Positions 1 to 7,351 of a stretch of DNA of 64,000 bases are shown in pieces (the stretch's first letter is position 1; every line of letters starts with the position of its first letter). Below the pieces are notes generated by a model. That model made no database searches. It had not been told where the DNA came from and was given only the letters and a program-made list of their open reading frames with translations. This DNA comes from Cerasicoccus frondis (GTDB taxonomy: Bacteria > Verrucomicrobiota > Verrucomicrobiia > Opitutales > Cerasicoccaceae). The translations under genes and the position numbers were made by a program. The stretch spans positions 62,001-126,000 of the forward strand of contig JAVDPC010000004.1 in the NCBI GenBank assembly GCA_031296915.1, in the 5' to 3' direction.

Positions 1-677
1 GCGAGTTCCTGCAGATGCGGCAGTGCATTCTTTAGGCTCTTCAGACCATGGTCCAACTGTGACACATAGCCCGAAAACTCCTGCCCCAGCGTCAGCGGTG
101 TGGCGTCCATCCAATGAGTCCGGCCAATCTTGACCACCGACATCATCGCCACGGACTTTTCCTGCAGGACATCCCGCAAGCGCTGAACCTTCGGAATCGT
201 CTGCTCCACGATAACTTTATATCCGGCGATATGCATCGCCGTAGGAAACGTATCGTTGGAAGATTGGGACTTATTGACGTCGTCATTGGGGTGAATCGAG
301 CGCTCACCTTCACCAAGCACCTTGCCTTCATTCACATGGCAGCGATTGGCAATGACTTCGTTGCAATTCATATTCGACTGCGTTCCGGAACCCGTCTGCC
401 AAACAACCAGGGGGAAATGGTCATCCAGCTCTCCCGAAATGATTTCGTCGCAGGCTTTCGCAATTTGTTGAGCCTTATCTTCGGGCATCACGCCCAACTG
501 GGCATTCGCGAGCGCTGCGGCCTTCTTCAAATAACCAAATGCATGGATGATCTCCTTGGGCATGGAGCCCGCCGGGCCAATCGGGAAATTCTGGATCGAG
601 CGCTGGGTTTGCGCTCCCCATAATTTATCAGCCGGGACTTCGATCGTCCCCATGGTGTCTTTTTCCGTACGAGTCAT
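1..677 (-). CDS. fumC: Fumarate hydratase class II, N-terminal part
   Basis: Class II fumarase converts fumarate and L-malate in the TCA cycle in the cytoplasm. The 225 codons in the window start at the ATG at 677 and open with the typical N-terminus RTEKDTMG followed by [24 protein letters not shown] and [15 protein letters not shown], which carries the catalytic His of the family, are both present. The C-terminal half, including the GSSxMPxKxN signature loop, lies left of the window, so the gene is cut by the window edge and is not necessarily damaged. It reads away from the adjacent island, so island insertion left its promoter region intact. No frameshift is visible. Confidence 0.95.
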   Translation of the reverse strand, partial: MTRTEKDTMGTIEVPADKLWGAQTQRSIQNFPIGPAGSMPKEIIHAFGYLKKAAALANAQLGVMPEDKAQQIAKACDEIISGELDDHFPLVVWQTGSGTQSNMNCNEVIANRCHVNEGKVLGEGERSIHPNDDVNKSQSSNDTFPTAMHIAGYKVIVEQTIPKVQRLRDVLQEKSVAMMSVVKIGRTHWMDATPLTLGQEFSGYVSQLDHGLKSLKNALPHLQEL

Positions 678-983
678 GATGGTGCTTTGGGTCACAGTTC
701 ATGCACTCCATCAATGTTATCCCGTCATGCAAGATTTTATTGAGACCAAGACTCACGCTCATAAGTTCACTTTCGGCGTTTCCCATTAGCAAAGCGCTCG
801 CGTCTGCCTTTTATCTCTCCACTGATAAAAAGATCTCTTACAGGTTTTGACTTTGTAAATTCAGACAACCACCGAGAGAGCATCAGTGCTTGCCTCAGTG
901 GAATCAGACTACTACAGACTACTTCGAATAATTTTGGGACGAGTGGAAATTCGAGTAGAACTATTCTCTAAACCCACGACCCC
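678..983. other. Intergenic region between fumC and attL
   Basis: About 300 bp without a supportable gene. It must hold the fumC promoter (not resolved by eye). From about 903 onward it resembles the DNA just inside the right end of the island (about 38645-38721), with shared blocks such as ACTACAGACT and ATAATTTTGG, so it is the native upstream region of the tRNA-Arg gene. Confidence 0.5.
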
Positions 984-1046
984 AAAATCCATAAACATCT
1001 CATAACCAACGGTCCCCATAGTTCAATGGATAGAACCGCGGTTTCC
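984..1046 (+). repeat. attL: left 63-bp direct repeat with tRNA-Arg 5' half
   Basis: The last 40 bp (1007-1046) are identical to 38745-38784, and the 20 bp from 984 also match; only a few bases between differ. It contains tRNA-Arg nucleotides 1-35 (1012-1046) and then diverges in the anticodon loop, so it does not encode a functional tRNA. Confidence 0.9.
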
Positions 1047-1127
1047 ATCCGCGTGGGAATTAACCGCCAAAATCCCTTTAAAATAGAGGATTTGGATAGA
1101 ACCGGACCTTGACAAACGACAGTGGAC

Positions 1128-1146
1128 GTGGGAATTTTTGTGGGAA
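1128..1146 (+). repeat. Possible integrase arm-site repeat, left
   Basis: GTGGGAATTTTTGTGGGAA is repeated with one change at 38681-38699, just inside the other end. Further copies of the core GTGGGAATT occur at 1053 and within both repeats. The position next to both att sites suggests arm-type binding sites for the integrase or its directionality factor; this is inference. Confidence 0.45.
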
Positions 1147-1169
1147 CTAGTTCTAAGGAGCCACACAAC

Positions 1170-2327
1170 ATGCCAAGCGTCAGAAAGAAAGCGAAATCCA
1201 AACACTGGATGATGCGCTACCGGGACGAAACCGGGCGCTTGGTCGAACGCAGCACAGGACAGATTGACCGCCGAAAGGCCATTGCGGTTGCTTCGCAAAC
1301 GGAGACTATGATCGACAAAGCTCGTGCCGGAGAGCTGACTCAAGCATCGATTTTCAAAAGCTGGGGCGAACTTCTGGAACGCACAACCGGCGAACCTTTG
1401 GATGTTGCGACCATTGAAGACTATCTCCGCGAATACCTAAAATCAAAAGAAGCTACCGGGACAGCAGAGAGCACCTTAAAACGCTATCGCCCCGTCATCA
1501 ACGGTTTCCTCGACAGTCTACCTCCCCGACGCCTGAAAGCCTCCCTAGGCTCAGTAACTGCACGAGAAATTGAACAATACCGAGACTCTGAGAAAGCCGC
1601 CGGGAAAAGCGCCAGCACCTGCGATTTCACATTGAAAGTGCTTTCAAGCGTGTTCTCTAGTGCCCACCGCAAAGGCCTAATACTTAGCAATCCAGCCCTA
1701 GCTGTCGATGCATTGCGAGGCGAAGCGGAGGAACGCGAACCATTCACCATAGAGCAAGTCAAGGCGCTACTAAGGGTGGCAGACACTGAATGGCGCGGCA
1801 TGATACTACTAGGATTACACGCAGGGCTACGACTAGCCGATGCCTCGGCCTTAACATGGGCAAATGTTGATCGCCAAGCTGGAATCATCACCTACAGGGA
1901 GCAAAAGACCGCAGGCCGTAAACGAACAGGGAAGCGAGAAACAACCGTGGTGCTCCATCAAGATATACTCAACTATCTTGACGGTCTACCGCCTACTATC
2001 GGCTCCACTCCCCTATTTCCTTCCCTAGTTGACAAAGCAACTGGAAGCTCTGGTGGCTTAAGCAATACCTTCAACCAATTGATGAAGGCGGCAAAAATAG
2101 CTGTACCAAGGGGACGAAAAGCTACTGGCAAGGGACGCACATTCCGTAAGTTAGGCTTCCACTCCCTCCGCCACTCAATGATCAGCAACTTGGCTAACGC
2201 GAATATCTCTGCCGATGTGCGTCAGACAATGGTCGGACACAGCAGTGATGAGATTCACCGCCGTTACACTCATTTAGATTTATCAACCCAACGAGATGCC
2301 GTGGCAAAACTAGAAAGTGTGTTATGA
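1170..2327 (+). CDS. Tyrosine-type site-specific integrase
   Basis: Phage-type integrase of about 385 residues that should catalyse insertion and excision at the flanking tRNA-Arg att sites. The N-terminus is a small basic domain (MPSVRKKAKSKHW), followed by a SAM-like core-binding domain around residues 60-160 and the catalytic domain. Catalytic-motif candidates are Arg in HAGLRLADASAL, HSLRH (H-x-x-R), GHSSDE and the Tyr nucleophile in RRYTHLDL. I chose the ATG at 1170 because AAGGAG lies 9 bases upstream; an in-frame ATG at 1122 would add 16 atypical residues and cover a repeat. The gene is intact and its stop overlaps the next start (ATGA), so the two are translationally coupled. Confidence 0.93.
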   Translation: MPSVRKKAKSKHWMMRYRDETGRLVERSTGQIDRRKAIAVASQTETMIDKARAGELTQASIFKSWGELLERTTGEPLDVATIEDYLREYLKSKEATGTAESTLKRYRPVINGFLDSLPPRRLKASLGSVTAREIEQYRDSEKAAGKSASTCDFTLKVLSSVFSSAHRKGLILSNPALAVDALRGEAEEREPFTIEQVKALLRVADTEWRGMILLGLHAGLRLADASALTWANVDRQAGIITYREQKTAGRKRTGKRETTVVLHQDILNYLDGLPPTIGSTPLFPSLVDKATGSSGGLSNTFNQLMKAAKIAVPRGRKATGKGRTFRKLGFHSLRHSMISNLANANISADVRQTMVGHSSDEIHRRYTHLDLSTQRDAVAKLESVL

Positions 2328-3151
2328 GCGATATTAGCTTTAAGGATGTCGACTTCGATCTAAACGTTGATCCAGACACAAGGAAGGAACGTGACACTCG
2401 TGAGGAGTGGATCGTCAAATGCTATCAGATCATTCAAAGGCTATCAGACATACCCGTATTCCGAGCAGTAAATGAGATTGAAGGCATGCGTGGACACATA
2501 AACCCTTTATACGATGGAGGCTCCTTTGTTCGTGTAACTAAACGCCAAGACAATACTCCCCCACTTAGTCAATTCATCGTTCGTTCAATAAACGAATACC
2601 GGAGGGGATTAGGGAAACCAACAACCCGAGCTAAATACCAAGATGCAATCATAGGCTTCGAGCAACGATTCGGCGCAAAAGAAACAAGTAAAATCGTAGG
2701 ACAGGCGAGTGAAGATTACTTTAAAAAATATGGCTATACTGCTCTTGATTCGCTTGATGAGTTTCTGTCCCAAGTACTACCGAAATCATACAACAATCGT
2801 CCTATCCGCCTTCGCCGTTGTGCCTACATATTAGTCAGGTCACATATCAGAAACTCACGTTTTCAGTTTAATCAGGTTCAAGCATTTCTTTACGCCTTGG
2901 CTGGTGTAATTGTTGATCACGAAGAATTTGCGATAACAGTCCTTATTGACTCCGACTCCAAGGATGTAAAAGAACTGGATAGAGAAACGCGAAACAGGCT
3001 CGAATCAGGATTCCACACAACCAAAAAGGTGCGTGATCACTTCCAGTTTTTGTTGGCAGATATTGTCGAGGAAGGAAAATCAAAAGGTGGAATTGCGCGA
3101 ACCGAGAATGCTTCCAGGAATAATGGTTGCTATGACAAGAGTAAGGACTGA
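2324..3151 (+). CDS. Unknown protein coupled to the integrase
   Basis: A 275-residue soluble protein that I do not recognise. It has an acidic N-terminus (DVDFDLNVDPDTRKERD), a central region rich in aromatic and basic residues, and a hydrophobic stretch near FLYALAGVIV that is too short and isolated for a convincing membrane anchor. Its ATG overlaps the integrase stop by four bases, so the two are probably made together. An accessory role in integration, element maintenance or host takeover is possible, but no motif supports a specific function. Confidence 0.7.
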   Translation: MSDISFKDVDFDLNVDPDTRKERDTREEWIVKCYQIIQRLSDIPVFRAVNEIEGMRGHINPLYDGGSFVRVTKRQDNTPPLSQFIVRSINEYRRGLGKPTTRAKYQDAIIGFEQRFGAKETSKIVGQASEDYFKKYGYTALDSLDEFLSQVLPKSYNNRPIRLRRCAYILVRSHIRNSRFQFNQVQAFLYALAGVIVDHEEFAITVLIDSDSKDVKELDRETRNRLESGFHTTKKVRDHFQFLLADIVEEGKSKGGIARTENASRNNGCYDKSKD

Positions 3152-3258
3152 GCATATACATTTACTTCCCTCGCATAAAACATCCACAGAAAACCCCTTA
3201 GATTCACTGTGGTCCAAAAAAAATGCGTGAAGGTAAGATTTTTCTTGATACACAAATC

Positions 3259-3334
3259 ACCAGCAGATCCTTAATTTTCAAAGTTATGCAACCAGCAGAT
3301 CAGAGTTGCAGGTGAGAGGTTTGACCAGCAGATC
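3259..3334 (+). repeat. Three 11-bp iterons upstream of the Xis-like gene
   Basis: ACCAGCAGATC occurs exactly at 3259-3269, 3291-3301 and 3324-3334, with 32- and 33-bp spacing, which is three helical turns. The array lies in the non-coding gap just upstream of the HTH gene at 3376, ending 41 bp before its ATG. It could be the operator of that HTH protein, directionality-factor sites or a replication origin for the primase/helicase pair. Confidence 0.75.
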
Positions 3335-3375
3335 TGGATAAATTCGCCTAAAGCCGATTCGTTAGAATAATCGGC

Positions 3376-3633
3376 ATGGACATAAATCATCCGAAACACG
3401 ATACGACTAATACCAACCTTCGCCCGGAATTTCTACGCATTCCAGATGCGGTACGTTATTCAGGGCTGTCACGATCTACTCTGTATCAACTGCTGAGCAC
3501 CGGAGAGATAAAAAGCTTCGCTTTGCGCAAGAGAGGTAATGCACGAGGCATTCGCCTAGTGAGTGTAGATAGCCTGAATGCATATCTAAGGCAGGAGTTC
3601 AACCTTCAGCAGGAAGAGGGAGGGCAAGAATGA
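3376..3633 (+). CDS. AlpA/Xis-like helix-turn-helix protein
   Basis: An 85-residue DNA-binding protein of the excisionase / AlpA type (MerR-like winged helix). Residues 18-65 carry the typical pattern FLRIPDAVRYSGLSRSTLYQ followed by the wing and RLVSVDSLNAYL. Such proteins act as recombination directionality factors or as activators of satellite and prophage genes. It lies just after three regularly spaced 11-bp repeats, likely its sites, and its stop overlaps the primase-like start by four bases (ATGA), so it heads the replication operon. Function by family is well supported; the exact role is inferred. Confidence 0.82.
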   Translation: MDINHPKHDTTNTNLRPEFLRIPDAVRYSGLSRSTLYQLLSTGEIKSFALRKRGNARGIRLVSVDSLNAYLRQEFNLQQEEGGQE

Positions 3634-4694
3634 ATCCCTCCCGATTTGAAGACTCTCCGTTGGGCCGGGCTAAAACCATCATCACAATCTTTGATGCTTG
3701 GAAACGACTCAATCTCCCTGGCACCCCCAAACGCTCATGCAGAGCCCCATGGCGCGATGACAAGAAGCCATCCCTGTCCATATTCGAGAACGGACATCGC
3801 TTCAAAGACCATGGATTAAACATTAGTGGGGATGTAGTCGACTTCGTCATGCGTGCGACTAACGTAACGAAGTCAGAGGCCGCACATCTCATTATCAGTT
3901 GGGCAAGCTTCTCCAGGACTGGCCAACTCGTCCGTCCGTCCAACAACATAAGGGCAAGCGGACGGACGGACAAAATAAAACAACAAAGAAAGCACCCCAG
4001 CATCCCCTTTCTAGAGCATGGTAGTATCCATGATTTAACTTCGCTCCGAATCAGTCGTCACTTACCGCGCCAGGCCCCACTAGAGATCTTACATCAACGC
4101 GGACTCCTCGGCTTCACAAACATGGAGGGAGTCCGCTGCTGGATTCTTACAGATTCGGCTAAACGAAACGCGCAAGTACGCCCTATAGAACCAACCACAG
4201 CAAAATGGTCGATGAAGGCCAAGACGTTGCCGGGCTCCGATACATCATGGCCAATAGGTGCAGCCGACATAGACGGGCGTAACATCGTATTCATTTGCGA
4301 GGGTCCACCAGACCTGTTAGCCGTTGCTACTGCGGCTTATATGGAAAGAGACGGAGGTATGCTTGATGATATCGCCTTTATCGCGATGACTGGCTCCAGC
4401 TCATTGATTTGTAAAGAAGCACTAGAATACATGAGAGATAAAGAATGCCGCTTCTTTATCCATAACGATCCCTCTGGCTGCAAGGCTGCCTGCAATTGGT
4501 ATAGGCAACTAGACGGTATCGCAGGCAATCTCAGCTGCTGGACCAGCGAACTAGAAGGAGAGGACTTCAACGACTTTGCAGCTCGCCATTGGATAACTGG
4601 GGCAGTCACCCCACAACTCCCATTCTCCATCATTCCATGCACGCACTTGTCAAAGATATCACACGCGTCACAGAACCACCAACAACCGTTTTAA
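3630..4694 (+). CDS. Primase-like protein with TOPRIM domain
   Basis: A 354-residue protein resembling the primase part of satellite and plasmid replicons. The N-terminal 100 residues follow the layout of a CHC2-type primase zinc domain (SCRAPWRDDKKPSLSIF, then GDVVDFVM) but lack the usual Cys/His set. A TOPRIM-like domain covers roughly residues 195-310, with the acidic motif ICEGPPDLLAV and the later HNDPSGCKA. Between them is a linker (about 98-115) encoded by an inverted GTCC repeat. The gene is coupled by ATGA overlap to the HTH gene upstream and overlaps the helicase gene downstream. Whether it primes DNA or only assists cannot be judged from sequence. Confidence 0.78.
   Translation: MNPSRFEDSPLGRAKTIITIFDAWKRLNLPGTPKRSCRAPWRDDKKPSLSIFENGHRFKDHGLNISGDVVDFVMRATNVTKSEAAHLIISWASFSRTGQLVRPSNNIRASGRTDKIKQQRKHPSIPFLEHGSIHDLTSLRISRHLPRQAPLEILHQRGLLGFTNMEGVRCWILTDSAKRNAQVRPIEPTTAKWSMKAKTLPGSDTSWPIGAADIDGRNIVFICEGPPDLLAVATAAYMERDGGMLDDIAFIAMTGSSSLICKEALEYMRDKECRFFIHNDPSGCKAACNWYRQLDGIAGNLSCWTSELEGEDFNDFAARHWITGAVTPQLPFSIIPCTHLSKISHASQNHQQPF
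3930..3971 (+). repeat. Inverted (GTCC)3 hairpin inside the primase-like gene
   Basis: GTCCGTCCGTCC at 3930-3941 is perfectly complementary to GGACGGACGGAC at 3960-3971, with an 18-nt loop. It encodes a linker of the primase-like protein. A near-copy follows the helicase gene at 5819-5857. Confidence 0.8.
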
Positions 4695-5800
4695 CAGTGA
4701 AACATGATAACATAACGTCAGCTCCTCCGGGGTACGTATACAATCCAGTCGAGGTTTCCTCAGTCAACAAAGGCAACTCCAAGCCACAACTCCAATTCCT
4801 CAAACCATCTCAAATTGCGATATGGGAACCACCACTCGACTACTGCCTCGTCGGCGACCACCAAATATCCCGTGAAAGCGTATCAGTTATTGCCGGTCCT
4901 CCCGGATGTGGCAAAAGCCGAGCAGTTGTATCATTAGCAGTTGCAGGGGCAAAAGGGCAAGGGAGTAAATGGATGGGATATAAGATACATATCCAATTCA
5001 GAACGCTAATTATTCAAAACGAAAATGGCCGTTATCGATTAAGAAATGAGATCAGAGAGTCCCTGGGCAAAGAGGTCAACGAAATGGATGAGTGGATTCG
5101 CATCACACCTCCCCCAGAGCACGGACTTGCATTCAACGACCCCTCCTTTTGCCAAGAACTTCGTAAGTACATTGAGGAATTCAAACCTCAACTCATCATA
5201 ATAGACCCTTGGACCAATGTAACAGCTGATGACAACCGAAAAGAATATAAAGCTGCACTCGAAAATATACTCGCAACACTTCCACCAGGATCGAATAGAC
5301 CAGCTTTGCTAATTGTAGCTCATACGCGAAAAGCATCAACAGGACAAGATTCCACGCGGAAGAGAGGTCGCGATTTACTCAACGAAATATCCGGTAGCTT
5401 TGTATTAACCAGTACCGCACGTACCGCGTTCATTCTAGAGCCCGTCTCCCCTGACCCAAATGATGATAGAATAGTTTTCACTTGCGCGAAATGCAATGAC
5501 GGGAGGATGCCAGCTCCAACCGCCTGGCACCGACGCAATGGTCTCTTCACGCCCTGTGAAGACTTCGATTTCGATGCGTATTATCACAATACTAAATCCA
5601 ACCGTAGAGCTGTAACCGAAGATCACATCAAAGAAACTCTATCTGCATTTACAGGCCTAGCACGAAAACAGGCTGCTAAGGACTTAATGATCAAGGCAGA
5701 CGTGGGGCGTAGCGCCGCTTATGATGCCCTTAAAAAAGATGGAGCTTTTGGACACCTGATCAGGGAGGGTGACGATGGAAAACTCTACCTAAACGAATAA
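4637..5800 (+). CDS. RepA-like hexameric helicase (AAA_25 / RecA-fold ATPase)
   Basis: A 387-residue ATPase of the RepA / AAA_25 type used by small replicons to unwind DNA. It has a Walker A motif AGPPGCGKSRAV around residue 85, a Walker B-like strand QLIIIDPWT, and a sensor-like strand LLIVAHTRK. A winged-helix-like tail follows (AVTEDHIKETLSAFTG ... GRSAAYDALKK). I chose the ATG at 4637; the reading frame is also open from a TTG at 4589 that would overlap the primase gene further. With the upstream primase-like gene it forms a replication pair, and a GTCC hairpin immediately follows the stop. Confidence 0.85.
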   Translation: MHALVKDITRVTEPPTTVLTVKHDNITSAPPGYVYNPVEVSSVNKGNSKPQLQFLKPSQIAIWEPPLDYCLVGDHQISRESVSVIAGPPGCGKSRAVVSLAVAGAKGQGSKWMGYKIHIQFRTLIIQNENGRYRLRNEIRESLGKEVNEMDEWIRITPPPEHGLAFNDPSFCQELRKYIEEFKPQLIIIDPWTNVTADDNRKEYKAALENILATLPPGSNRPALLIVAHTRKASTGQDSTRKRGRDLLNEISGSFVLTSTARTAFILEPVSPDPNDDRIVFTCAKCNDGRMPAPTAWHRRNGLFTPCEDFDFDAYYHNTKSNRRAVTEDHIKETLSAFTGLARKQAAKDLMIKADVGRSAAYDALKKDGAFGHLIREGDDGKLYLNE

Positions 5801-5818
5801 TTCAGAATAACCAAGACA

Positions 5819-5857
5819 TCCGTCCGTCTGCATGCCTATGAAGACCGGACGGACGGA
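5819..5857 (+). terminator. GTCC-type hairpin after the replication operon
   Basis: TCCGTCCGTC at 5819-5828 pairs with GACGGACGGA at 5848-5857 across a 19-nt loop, 19 bp after the helicase stop. No long T-run follows, so termination is only one reading. It is the sister of the hairpin at 3930-3971. Confidence 0.5.
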
Positions 5858-5942
5858 CAGGTTTATTCGAAGTAAAATTGATCTATATATACAGTAATCA
5901 AGTCATAGTTGGTATAACTGCCAAAACTAACACTATAAAAGA

Positions 5943-6290
5943 ATGAGAAAGCAAAAATTTACAGTTAAACAGGTTTCAGATGCGCTAATCAAAGCTGATG
6001 GCATTAAGTCTGTTGCGGCACGAATGCTCAAGTGCCACCGACGAACAATTGATGATTACATCAAACGGCACCCAGCCTGTGAAGCAGCCTATAGCGAATC
6101 AATTGAAGCAGCGGGCGACACCTGCGAATCAGCACTCATGAAACTAGTACGTCAAGGGAACCCTAGCGCAATAATATTTGCCTTAAAGACGCGATTCAGA
6201 CACCGAGGTTATGGGGTAAAGGAACCGCCACAAAGCACTTCACCCATCGAGTTTAATATAAATTTAGGTAATCCGGAGAATGAAGAGTGA
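5943..6290 (+). CDS. Terminase-small-subunit-like HTH protein
   Basis: A 115-residue protein with a Fis-like helix-turn-helix (FTVKQVSDALIKADG ... VAARMLKCHRRTIDDYIKRHP, residues 6-43) and a C-terminal motif NPSAIIFALKTRFRHRGY. This layout is common in phage proteins annotated as small terminase or packaging-recognition subunits, and in satellites that redirect helper-phage packaging. No large terminase subunit or capsid gene is present. It ends one base before the stop of the convergent XRE gene. A general transcription-factor role cannot be excluded. Confidence 0.62.
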   Translation: MRKQKFTVKQVSDALIKADGIKSVAARMLKCHRRTIDDYIKRHPACEAAYSESIEAAGDTCESALMKLVRQGNPSAIIFALKTRFRHRGYGVKEPPQSTSPIEFNINLGNPENEE

Positions 6291-6291
6291 C

Positions 6292-6543
6292 TTACTTACG
6301 CTTTTCAAGCTCATCCATATACTGCTGCAAAAAGTGAGGTGCAGATAATTCAATGGACTCAATTACCTTCACAAACTCCACTACATCCAGACGCCGCTCC
6401 CCTCGCTCTACTTTGGCAATAAAAGACTGGGGTTTACCTAGTCGCTCAGCGAGTTGTGTTTGCGTCAATTTCCTCTGCTGACGTGCACTCCTAAGCATCT
6501 CACACAATATGACGTTCTCGACGCTGTAGATTGATTTTTGCAC
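6292..6543 (-). CDS. XRE/Cro-type repressor
   Basis: An 83-residue regulator that is almost entirely one helix-turn-helix domain: LRSARQQRKLTQTQLAERLG, then KPQSFIAKVERGERRLDV. Start is a GTG at 6543. An overlapping set of dyads (6573-6606) lies about 30 bp upstream, a likely autoregulatory operator. It is convergent with the TerS-like gene and is the only repressor-like gene in the left arm, so it may hold the element quiescent. Confidence 0.85.
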   Translation of the reverse strand: MQKSIYSVENVILCEMLRSARQQRKLTQTQLAERLGKPQSFIAKVERGERRLDVVEFVKVIESIELSAPHFLQQYMDELEKRK

Positions 6544-6572
6544 TGCTGTAATGGAGGGTAAAAGCAGCTATA

Positions 6573-6606
6573 ATAATCCCACTTCAGGATTATCCCAAAT
6601 CGGGAT
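6573..6606. promoter_or_regulatory. Overlapping dyads upstream of the XRE gene
   Basis: ATAATCC (6573-6579) and GGATTAT (6587-6593) form a perfect dyad; ATCCC (6592-6596) and GGGAT (6602-6606) form a second one sharing bases with the first. Location between the XRE start and the divergent membrane-protein gene suggests a repressor operator. Confidence 0.55.
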
Positions 6607-6648
6607 ATTTTTCTTGCACCCCACAATCCCTCATGCAAAGTTTGAGAC

Positions 6649-6942
6649 ATGAAATTCAATCTTGTTTGGGCAATTAATGCCCTAGCTTTCGTGATATTCT
6701 GGGGCCTAAATAGCATAACCAGAGGCAATTTTGATGGCTTGGGGATCATGCTGGTCTTTGGTCCCTTGTTTTTCGTTGTTGGGGGAGTGCTCGGCTTGAA
6801 ATGTGAAAACGACGGATTCGGCAGGAAGTCACGCAATTACTGGATTACACTGGTTGTTCTGCTCATCCTCTCGACTATTGGTTTCTACACCATTGGATCG
6901 TGGGTAGGTGAAATGCAGCGAACCCAAGGGCTTCTGCGATAA
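6649..6942 (+). CDS. Small membrane protein of unknown function
   Basis: A 97-residue protein with about three hydrophobic segments: LVWAINALAFVIFWGL, IMLVFGPLFFVVGGVLGL and YWITLVVLLILSTIGFY, separated by short polar loops. No enzyme or transporter motif is visible. It is divergent from the XRE gene and lies in the accessory gap between the replication module and the broken hsdR gene. Confidence 0.6.
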   Translation: MKFNLVWAINALAFVIFWGLNSITRGNFDGLGIMLVFGPLFFVVGGVLGLKCENDGFGRKSRNYWITLVVLLILSTIGFYTIGSWVGEMQRTQGLLR

Positions 6943-7011
6943 ACAAAAAGAAATGCGCCTCTAACCCGATCAAAAGGGCCTTTGCTCTGATACCGCTAGC
7001 AATAAACGCTC

Positions 7012-7281
7012 ATGAAATTCCTTACGCTAGTAATCTCCTTGCTAATCTGCCAAATTGCGATTGCGCAATATGGCACACAGTGGGATGACGGCAGGTACGA
7101 CGATGAACCGCCATCGAATAGCAAAGATGTAACAGGCTATGTGGTACTAATTTTTATCGGCTATCATATCTGGAAGTGGATTACAAATCCACGGCCCAAG
7201 ATTGATGAACAAGCCAATGAAAAATCAGCGGAAGAACCAAAAAATAAGCGGAAGAAAAAGGAACGCAGTCCCGATTGGTAA
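7012..7281 (+). CDS. Small exported or membrane-anchored protein, basic tail
   Basis: An 89-residue protein with an N-terminal signal sequence (KFLTLVISLLICQIAIAQ), an acidic stretch (WDDGRYDDEPP), a single membrane-like segment (GYVVLIFIGYHIWKW), and a very basic tail containing KNKRKKKER. No family recognised. It follows the previous small membrane protein by 69 bp in the same direction, so they may be co-transcribed. Confidence 0.55.
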   Translation: MKFLTLVISLLICQIAIAQYGTQWDDGRYDDEPPSNSKDVTGYVVLIFIGYHIWKWITNPRPKIDEQANEKSAEEPKNKRKKKERSPDW

Positions 7282-7351
7282 CTGACAACGGTCCTTTGAA
7301 TGAATTTCCCAAATATACATGTTGATTCTCACCTGTAACAGCAATGATCCG

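Noticed and set aside
114..623. Plus-strand open frame of 169 codons
   Set aside because: It is the antisense shadow of fumC, whose conserved motifs are on the minus strand.
1012..1046. Second tRNA-Arg gene at the left end
   Set aside because: Only the 5' half is present; after TTTCC the sequence leaves the tRNA, and no anticodon 3' stem, T-arm or acceptor 3' strand follows.
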